Assembly (NCBI GenBank): GCA_013365365.1 | Contig: JABVXU010000151.1 | Span: forward strand, 51,017-115,016 | Reading direction: 5' to 3' | Length of the DNA stretch: 64,000 nucleotides | Source: Cruorifilaria tuberocauda | Taxonomy: Eukaryota > Nematoda > Chromadorea > Rhabditida > Onchocercidae | Part shown: positions 25,446 through 34,309 of the stretch, one piece after another | Position numbering within the stretch: the first letter of the stretch is position 1 | Layout: each line of letters opens with the position of its first letter | Translations under genes and position numbers: made by a program | Notes under the pieces: model-generated | What the model saw: the letters and a program-made list of their open reading frames with translations, nothing else | Databases searched by the model: none | Told to the model about the DNA's origin: nothing

Positions 25446-25839
25446 ACAGTTGGTCATCGGTGGTATTGGAGATATGAGTATGGGGATAGTGGAAAGTTAT
25501 GTTTTGATTCTTTTATGGAGTCTCTGGATGATTTGAGTTTAGGGGAGTTCCGTTTGTTTGATGTAGATAATCGTTTGTTTTGCCAGTGGGGTGAATATTG
25601 GTTTTTATTGTACATCTGAGGATGTTATTCATTCTTTTGCTGTACCTAAGTGTTTTGTTAAAATAGATGCTTTGAGTGGTTTGTTGACTAAGTTTACTTT
25701 TTGTTTTTCTTGTTGTGGCCTGTTTTATGGACAGTGTTCTGAAATTTGTGGTGCGAATCATAGTTTTATGCCTATTGTTTTAGAGTTAACTTCTTTGGAG
25801 TGTTGAAATGGCTGGTCTTTGGGGTATTTGTTGGATTAA
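25446..25839 (+). pseudogene. cox2: Nuclear copy of mitochondrial cox2 (NUMT), 3' half
   Basis: The sequence turns G/T-rich, as nematode mitochondrial coding strands are, and translates as the C-terminal half of cytochrome c oxidase subunit II. From 25446 it reads [20 protein letters not shown], then [20 protein letters not shown]. After a frame change around 25550-25590 it resumes with [21 protein letters not shown] and [19 protein letters not shown], the CuA site with both Cys, Glu and His. With the invertebrate mitochondrial code (TGA as Trp) it continues to a TAA at 25837-25839. The N-terminal membrane half is missing, and HQWYW has become HRWYW. The disrupted frame, missing first half and TGA codon make it non-functional as a nuclear gene. 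Where it starts upstream of 25446 is unclear. Confidence 0.88.
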
Positions 25840-25842
25840 TGG

Positions 25843-25895
25843 TTTTTTAGTTTATTTTAAAATGTTTAGTTGTGGTCTAAGTGAATCTGAGATTT
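25843..25895 (+). pseudogene. trnH: Mitochondrial tRNA-His relic inside the NUMT
   Basis: Directly after the cox2 stop. The anticodon arm is intact: TTTAG (25865-25869), loop TTGTGGT with anticodon GTG, then CTAAG (25877-25881). The order cox2-trnH is that of nematode mitochondrial genomes, which confirms that one contiguous mitochondrial segment was inserted. T-rich sequence up to about 25935 may be the start of rrnL. The outer ends of the tRNA are approximate. Confidence 0.7.
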
Positions 25896-26228
25896 ATTTG
25901 TTTTTGTTTTTCATTTTTTGGTATTGCATATCAGTGACGTTGAAAAGACAGTTTATTTGATAATACAGCAATGAAGATTGAAACAAATACCTGGAGAAAC
26001 TCTGGAAAACAACAACTACAACCAATAACCAACGAATTTCTCCCGATCACTATTGTGGCCTTTTATAGATAAACTGAGGGAGGGAAGTTTACTAAGATGA
26101 GGAGATTATCTTTTAATAATCTTTAAGAGAATTGATAAGGTCGATAAATTACCTTTGATAATCCGACCGAAGATGAGCTGCTTGAGAAGTTTGACCCCAG
26201 AAATTTGGAGATGGGGAATTAATTTACG

Positions 26229-26280
26229 ATGAGAATATTTGGAGTATGAGAATATCTGGCGTATGAGAGTATTTGGAAAA
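26229..26280 (+). repeat. Three-copy 17-nt tandem repeat
   Basis: Three imperfect copies of GTATGAGAATATTTGG with one-base variation follow one another. They lie about 300 bases after the end of the NUMT in otherwise non-coding DNA. Confidence 0.7.
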
Positions 26281-26992
26281 TATAAGATTACCTGGCGGAT
26301 CTATAAGAAAATATTTTGCGTTTTACAAATATTTCATAAAATATAAAGATTAGAAATAAATATTTATAATTAAAGTCTAATCTCGAGAAAATTTTGGACA
26401 CATAGATCTGAGTGGGAAACTTTGGGGAGTTTAAGCAGACAAAAATAGCTAGCTGTTCACTCTCAATTTGAGAATTTATTCCGCAAAAGAAGTATCCACT
26501 TGATAATTTCATACAAACTTTGGCATTTTGTCATCCATTCTATTTCGTATCGCTTTAACATAGTTGAACAATAATTTTCCGAATGGAAGATTTTGATAAT
26601 GATAAATTATTCACTTTCAAATTTTCCTGCTTATAAATTAACTACGAAATTTCGATCACCATTTTAAATCAGAGAAAATCGATCGCTTCGTCTTCAGATT
26701 ACGGAATTATTATTTAAGACAACTGTTAGTAGTAAATCTATACTTCCTATAATCTATCTATACTTCCTATTCTTTTCAATTCGCAAATATTAAATTAGTT
26801 TAAAAATAAAAGTTGGGAAAAGTGTAAATTTCAGAAGATTGAAAATTTTAGTCTTATGTATTAAAATTTGAATCTTATGTATTATTTTTACAGCATTTGA
26901 CATTTTATACATATATTATTCGAAACATATTTTAGGTGATGACAGCCGGCTTATTCTAGGGAGCAATTTCATACTCTCCATCTATCTTATAG

Positions 26993-28149
26993 ATGGTGAC
27001 ATTAGCATACATGGAAAGTGATGGCTTTCGGCTACAAGCACCACTCTTAGTTTCATTACCATACTTGACCCTTGCCTTTTGCACTATGAATCTTACGATG
27101 CCTGAAAAAAAGCGTTATCTTATTTCAGTTTGCTCCTGCTGGCTGGTATGCGAGTTTGCATTTCTTTTGTTTTAAAAAATCCCTTATTAAATACAAAAAA
27201 AGAAAAAATCCGCTGCCGAATAATAGAACGACACTTCAAAAACTTTATGAAATTATAATATGTTTTCATGAGTGATATCAAATGAGTCTTAATGAAAAAC
27301 TTATCAATGGATATTAGTAAGTTTTGACTGTTAAAAGAAGAAAATGCTTATGCAAGGCTGGATATTTGATTAGCTTAAATTTCTCTTCTAATGGGATTAA
27401 TTAAAATTAAATAAACAAATCTGATTAACCAAGTAATTCTCTTCCGGTTTCATTACGCCCACTATTGTTCACTGTCAACATTAAGCTCATTTCTTTCTGT
27501 CTTATTAGTATGATGAATATTACTGTGAAGATTATTCTTTCAGCAATATCATCTTATATTGTGTCTACAAAACGAAGCATCCCTCAATCGATCTCTCTTA
27601 TTATGTCATTTGGTAAAATTATTTGTTCGTTGACATTCATAGATTACGTGAAACGAATATGGAATGAGTTTGCTGTTTTATTGTTCTCTTATTACGCTTC
27701 CCTTGTCTTTTACTGTTTTGCCGATCTTTATTATTCTATTCCTGTATATGTCACTGTCACGTCATTGTATTTGGCTGTAAGTTGTATTACAGTTGCAGCA
27801 GCAAGTTCTGTTTATAAATTCGGATCTAAGAATAGAACCTATTCAAGTCAGGTAAGTTTTCGCTTGTGATAAGTAAAGTATAGCATTTAAATCTAAAATA
27901 TCTAGTGCTATGACAATATGATAATATCATAGACAAAAAAAAGAAAATTTTAACATGTACAGCTCAATTAGTCAATGTTGCGGGAAATTCTATGACATGC
28001 GCATGAACGGGATCTTTCTCGTGACTCTTACGTCAATAATGGCTTTTTTATTGGTCTTGTACGGTATTACAGACAGTAGTTTCATTTATCCTATATGTTG
28101 TTGCAGACAGTATCATACTTATATTGCATTAAGCACAGAAAGTAAGTGA
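26993..28149 (+). CDS. Lysoplasmalogenase-like membrane protein, TMEM86/YhhN family (model incomplete)
   Basis: The family hydrolyses the vinyl-ether bond of lysoplasmalogens and spans the membrane about eight times. Exon 1 (26993-27153) starts with ATG directly after a CTTATAG acceptor, suggesting trans-splicing, and reads APLLVSLPYLTLAF, then KKRYLISVCSCWLVC; the split codon gives D, matching the family's GD position. Exon 2 (27509-27851) is strongly hydrophobic: SLIMSFGKIICSLTF, EFAVLLFSYYASLVFYCF and PVYVTVTSLYLAVSCITVAAA, ending at a strong CAG|GTAAGT. Exon 3 (about 27960-28149) reads GIFLVTLTSIMAFLLVLYGI, then TDSSFIYP and YIALSTESK. The last piece resembles the YYVAQ..IALS end of TMEM86. 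The exon 2/exon 3 phases do not agree, so either a tiny exon is missing or the gene is broken. The family call rests on the order of hydrophobic segments and the C-terminal motif. Confidence 0.45.
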
Positions 28150-31100
28150 TGAAAAAGAGTACCAAAAGTCGCATGCACGATCGTTGCATTGTCGTATTCT
28201 CTTCTGTGATTTCAGTGAACCTGTCGGACTGTCGAATACTGCTTCTTGCATGTTCGATTTATCCTCGAAAATAAACCCAATTGATGATAACATTTCCACT
28301 GAGGTTGACCGAATAGATTATTCTCTACTGGTCGTTGGTGATGAACATTCTCGAATTATAGTCTTCAACTCTTCTTTTATCTCCCAATTGATCGCTTCTC
28401 CCACTGTTGATCCCTCGATTCCTTATCTTCTTTATTACAATTATTGCTGCCTTACTGATTTCTAACAATCCTTCATACAATAAATTAATAATATTCTTCG
28501 GCTTTCGTGGTGCTTAATTAGTTGAAATAATGAACTTATGACGCTTTCAAGCAGCTTTCATACGTTTTACTAGCACACTATTTTCGCTGTTATGTTCATC
28601 GGTTATTTTGATAAATGAATTCGCTGATCGAAGACATGGCTTTAAATATTATGTTATTTTATTGGAATATTTCGCTCATCCATTCATGTTTCTGGCCAAT
28701 GAAATGGCCTTCTGATATCGAATTATTATCTTTCATCTCAATTAATAAATCCTGAAATGTACCAATTGTTCTTCCTGTCGAGAAATTTCTCGAAACTAAA
28801 TTTTAATCATGAATACTTTGAATCTTTATGATATTTGTAAAATGGAAAATATATTTTACTAAGGCAAATTTCTCTCTAATAATTGTAAATCTTCAAAGGC
28901 AAATTTTCCATCATTGTAAATCACAACGATGTTTATCAAATTTCCTTCTTAGCAAATCTCCTCCTCTCAGAAATTTATATATAAAACCCAGGATAGTAGG
29001 GAAGAGAATTTCCACAATTTCAAGCACAATCGGTACTCTGTTATATCATGCTGTTTTACAACAGTAGACCTTTATTCTGTACCACAATTCCACAAATTCC
29101 TGTAGGAATCCGTGAACGAGAAATCTCCACCAAATTCAATCCACACTCAAATCAGCGACATCAGTCTAATCCAAAATCCATTACAAAATTAATCTGTCAG
29201 TGAATCCCGAAATCAAGAAGAATTCACAACACTTTCTCCAACATCTTCAAACTTAATCATTTGAAGAGCTTTCTTTATACGCGGTAAGAGAAATTTTCTG
29301 CTTTTAACTTTCACTACTTTTCAGATTTTGACGAAGATTTGGCCTGAATTTTTTAGCTTTATCAATTTAGTTCATAAAAATGTATTTATTGAAGCGATTT
29401 TAGATTTTGCAAATATTTGGAAGCATTTTCTACTATATTACCAGTTATTCAGTGTTACATGTTAACATGGCTGCAGCCTTATTGTTGCTTTTTTTGTCTG
29501 TTTTTCTAAATCTGTAATGATAGCTGCAAATGAAAACAATAAAAGCACTCGTATTGTCATATATCACTTTTTAAAATCCATTATTTTAAGAAAATCACTC
29601 GATTCTAGATGGTGTCAGCCGCAAAAAATTCTTTCAACATATAAAAGTAAATTTCAATTTTTTCAGCCTTGTGACTCACAGCAGAAATCAAATGCTCGAC
29701 ATAAAATGGTGGAGTTTTCCGCTCGCACTTACATCATTAGCTATTTCTAAAGCATTACTGAACAGAGTTAATCTTACGTATAAAATTACAAAGCTTAATA
29801 GTCCAAATTTAGACTACAATCTCAAATTTTAGTCAGCGGTTCTGGACGTAAGCGATTATTTTAAAAGAGTTCTAGAAAACGATTGATTTTTTTATCTTTT
29901 TTATTTAGATTAATTTAATATAAGAAGTTGTTGCTATTTAAACACTGATCAGCAAGCATATATTAAAAATTATAATCATTAGAATCTGGTTCAAATTTAT
30001 TGACTTTAAGAAACTCACTGGGAATAGTTTTTCTGTCTTCTCAGACAAAAAAAAACTGAAATTGACAAATAAAATTCTTTGCATTATTTTTTAGTCAATA
30101 ACAAAATAAATATGACTGATAAGTTCGCATTGACAATGATTACTGCTTGATCTTCAATTATCTGGTTCTATTCCAATTTTTCAACCAGAATATTCTTCCA
30201 TCTTTCAGTCGAAAATTAATGTAGAGAGTTATTATACAAAAATATTCCTGTCAGTCTTATTTGAAAATTGATAATATAAAAAAATAAAAGATGAATAAGA
30301 AAGAATGGATAGTAAGGGATTATTTTTCTTGTACAATAATAAATTAGAAGACTGAGTATATGTTAGATAAAGAAAGTTTATTTATCAATTAGATTTTGTC
30401 TAAATTATATGGAGTATCTATTTGAAAAAAATGTTGTAGGTTAAATATAAATTCTCACAGAAAGCGAGTTTGGAAATGAATGAGTTCAAGCTTGCTAATC
30501 TTTACAGTTTAAGCATTTGTATTTATAACTAAAACTCCTTTAAGAGGTAATGAATTTTTCCTTTTTCCTTTATTTCTAATGAAATAGATAGTAGATGTCA
30601 ATCGCTTTCCGTTTTCTCTACCTCATTTTAACTTAGTTCCGTTTATGAGATATGCTGAAAAATAAAGTATTCTTTTCTTTGTCGGGTATGTAGTGCTTAT
30701 CATAGCCATTGCAGTAAAAATTCGATAAATGTTTTTAGTATACAACTGTTCTTTCGGGAATTCGGAAGCTCTGCGATAAACTTATACAAATGGATAGGAT
30801 AAATTGCAATAATTAATTTTTTCTTGTTCTTTTTGCTAATGTTAAATTCAAATCTCTTTATCATATGATTAGCTCAGTGACAATCGAAGAGGACCATTCA
30901 TCAGAATCATCAATAAGGAACGCAACCAATGATCAAGCATTTCATTTTTCTGCTCACTCATATTAAAACATTATAACCAAAGTAAATCTCTTCATTGAAC
31001 CAAACGGTCACATACATTCCAGCGTTCCATCAGATGAGAAATTCAGTACATGTTCTAGTTATAACAGATAATGCCGGAAACTCGGAATAACTTTAAGATA

Positions 31101-32266
31101 TAAAACCAAGTTCTAATCAGATTCTTGAGAAGTATATTAATGAAATTGTTTTCTCAGTCAATTTTGTCAAAGAGTGCTATGCTTGCTTAACTTTGATCCA
31201 AAGAGTACCCAATGACTTCGTTCTCTTACTGATTTTGTTTATTGTATGCCTCGGCGATTTTTGATTTGCCATGACCTTATCACTTTTTGTATTAAATGAC
31301 TTCATGACTTTTTTCGTATTGTTAATGTTGTTTACAAAGGGACCTATTGACATTTTACGGCAAACAGTGCTCACCAAGCATCACTCAACTCGAAGAGAAT
31401 GTGTTTCAGTGTAGCTCTAGAACAAAATGATTTCACCATCCTTACTTCTCTGAACTGACCCGAATTATTCTCCCGGATCGACGGTAATGAAGAATAATTA
31501 AATAATTGGCCAAATGATATAGTTTCTGAGAATTGTAACAAAACATTATGAAGAATAAATTTGCCGTCAAAAAACGAAGCTTTCATTACTATTTGATTGG
31601 ATTAAATTAAAACTCTCTCAAACCTAAAATTCATAGCAGTTAATGTTTAAATATTAATTTTAAAATATATTGAAAATTAAGACATATTTTAGAATTTAAG
31701 CTTAATCAGAAGTTAAATCTGAAATTATAATAGCATATATTTTTGAAACAGCATTTAAAAGTTGAATTTGAATTTGATCTATAAATACAAGCACAAGGAA
31801 ATACCTTATGTTAGATAATCAAGATACTGTAAAAAATTCTCAATATATTTTTTCATTACGCTTTTTGTTGTAAATGTGGGAAATTATGATAAACAATTTC
31901 ATCTCGAAGATTTTCTGTTTGAAATATTTTTTCACCTTCAGTTATGATTTTCATCATAAACACGTTGAAAATATTCCAAATACGTTGCAGAAAAAGATTT
32001 AAGAAGTTGTCATTGTTTTCAATTCAATTCTGTTCTTATTGGTTAATGAATTTGATCTATATCTAGCACTCCTACAATGATATATTACACATTATATGAA
32101 GTAAAAGACATTTTACTATGACAATATTTCTATATTAACTTATCATACTTTTAATTTTGACTTGTTGATATAAATTATTTTATACTAAGACAATATAAAA
32201 ATCTTTGTTCTGCTTATATTAAAGATTGCGGCTTTAATGATATTCTCTCCTGTGGAGCCAATATTT
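28150..32266. other. Gene-poor region, no firm gene
   Basis: About 4.1 kb. The frame at 28184-28465 (+) is open for 93 codons (EPVGLSNTASCMFDLSSK and onward), but the opposite strand is also open in part, so the coding strand cannot be decided. Two minus-strand frames at 31177-31377 and 31371-31586 adjoin each other but have no recognised motifs. An ATG frame at 30865-30966 (+) reads MISSVTIEEDHSSESSIRNA and stops after 33 codons. A loose direct repeat (AAGGCAAATTT...TTGTAAATC) occurs twice at 28860-28922. Confidence 0.4.
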
Positions 32267-33621
32267 TTACTGGGGTCCTTGTCGATTCGTAGGTGACGCT
32301 GGTGACTGTCCAATCTGAAGAAAGAAAATGTACATAATTGTTTTCCATAGCGTTTCTTATTTACTGCAAACGAGGAATAAGCATTTAAAATATTGCAATG
32401 GTAACTGATGCCAACGATATGTCTGCGCAGCTACTCAGAATAAATATTAAATTCCAAATCATTCCAAAATCTGTTCTATATATGAGAGAGCTAAGTTGAA
32501 AGATGTAGTTTGAGCAAACGGGACAGCGATTTAAGCAAAAGAATCATAAAATGTACAACTGGGTGGTTATTGTTGATCAGACTCACCTTAGGAACATCAT
32601 CAGCAGAGATAATATTTATTGGCAACTTAAGCATTTCTGGTGACTTTTGTGAATTTAATTTGAATATTTCCTTTGGTTCTGAATCCTTTGGCTCACAAAC
32701 GAAGTAATGGAATACTAATTTATCACACTTTGATGGACCTGTAAATAAGCGTATATATTTGACCTGGATATTCAGTAGAAAGTAACTTAGCGATCGATTT
32801 TTCCTCTTAATTACGCATAAAATTAATTCCATAAAGATATTAAATGTTTGAAAAATCCTACTTGAATTCTTGCCGTAAATTTGGGGCGTTTAAGAAATTT
32901 CAAAAAAACACTTGCAACACACCCAAATGCAAATGTTTAGAGGATAGAACTATATCTAAGCGATTATTCCTGCTTTCTTAATATTAAATTTCCTTTTCCA
33001 AATTATAATACTGCTATGTACTCCTCCACTATGAGAACTTTTTTCGAATGTCATAAATTAATGAATCTAAATACCAGGTAGCCTCGTTATCACAAGATTG
33101 CTACATGAACCTGGCTCTATGAACATGTAAACTGGGCTTACTCGAAACAAGCTATTATCGCTACAACGTACCTGAAATTTCATACATTTAAGGTCATTGC
33201 AATATCCCACTAGAGTTCACGTTCGGTCCCAACATGATGGAACATTTGGCACACCAACTAACTTGCAGCCAGATGGTATTCCTCTAATGATACTTATACT
33301 ACAATGATAATTGCAGTATTAATAAGTTTTCAAATACCTTTTAATGTCTTTTAAGCATAAAATCATTTACCAGTCACGAATGCTAAAATCTCATATTGAA
33401 TGCTCAAAATCATCACTACTTTCCTTCTTTATCACGTTTCTACTCTGTAAAGCCTATTTTTTTAAATTGATAAATGTACTGAATCCCACCTTAACAGCAA
33501 GTCGTTTGTCACTTATATTAACAAGCATATGTTCTGATTTGCCACCATTTGGAAGAAAAACTGCCGTTTCCGGATCTACGGATAGCGCTGATTCCTCTTT
33601 TCGTGCTGCCGTAGTTGTCAT
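32267..33621 (-). CDS. MSP-domain protein, sperm-type small protein
   Basis: Four minus-strand exons, 33621-33490, 33171-33075, 32738-32587 and 32314-32267, join in phase to give 142 residues. The whole protein is one Major Sperm Protein domain with short tails: SALSVDPETAVFLPNGGKSE, HMLVNISDKRLAVKVRCSDN, SLFRVSPVYMFIEPGS, LVITRLPGPSKCDKLVFHYF, then a loop and a C-terminal tail ending SPASPTNRQGPQ. The family pattern (L.V.P....F....G....L.I.N....R.A.KVKCS....YRV.P..G.I.PG....I.V) is followed closely, although VYGFI is VYMFI here. MSP-domain proteins in nematodes build the sperm cytoskeleton or act as small soluble sperm proteins; this one has no membrane anchor, unlike VAP-type members. At 142 residues with a Ser/Pro tail it is closer to MSP-domain or SSP relatives than to the 127-residue MSPs. 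A striking foldback lies 150 bases upstream of its ATG. Confidence 0.88.
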
Positions 33622-33770
33622 CGTATTTTTCTCTTCTATTTAATAAAATACAATAATAAGTTCTTTAAAAAACCAACTAGTCTTTATGCTGAAATTTAGC
33701 ATGATAGTTGATGCAATCATTCCTGAACGCTTTAATCATGACTATAAATTTATCGTATTTACTCAGCAAA

Positions 33771-33852
33771 TTTATCAATTAAAACTCTATCCAAAATCAC
33801 CACTCTACTCAGATGAAGTGTGGTGATTTTGGACAGAGTTTTAATTGATAAA
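33771..33852. repeat. Near-perfect 33-bp inverted repeat with 16-nt loop
   Basis: The left arm 33771-33803 (TTTATCAATTAAAACTC... to ...CACCAC) is the reverse complement of 33820-33852 with a single mismatch. The loop is 33804-33819. The arms do not extend beyond this. It could be transcribed into a miRNA-like hairpin or be a small foldback element. It lies between the MSP-domain gene and the unknown gene to its right, both on the minus strand. Confidence 0.95.
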
Positions 33853-34309
33853 ATTTTCCTCATGAGTCCCTTCGACAATTCCAGAGAAAACAAACATAAC
33901 ACATAATTTACTCGTGTTGCTCATTTTATTTCTCTGTAATAAATTGCCAGATAAACTGATTCAAATCCTTTGTTAATGCTATTAGAGATTTTTTACTATA
34001 ATGAAATCGGGAACTCACTGCAACAAATACTTGCGACTTTATCACTCCCTTAGTATCACTTGAAAGAGAACCACTTGTCAGATTGCAGAAATGAAAATGA
34101 TATAATTCATTACAACTTCCCAAATTTAAATACCCATCAATATTATGGAGCCCGATAGCATAATAATTGATCTTTCTTTTTTATTTCAGAGACACTTGGA
34201 AGATACAATTTAATTCTGGATTAGTTCAGTGTTTAATCTTTCAATCAATTAATTATATATTCCTGACTTTTCTTTCCATATTCTCGGTAAACTTTGCAAT
34301 AACTTTTAT

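Noticed and set aside
25513..25761. Minus-strand ORF across the NUMT
   Set aside because: It is the antisense shadow of the cox2 fragment; the plus strand carries the clear CuA-site motif.
25800..26000. Possible Wolbachia or bacterial insertion
   Set aside because: The foreign-looking composition is explained by mitochondrial cox2 and trnH; no bacterial gene was found anywhere in the window.
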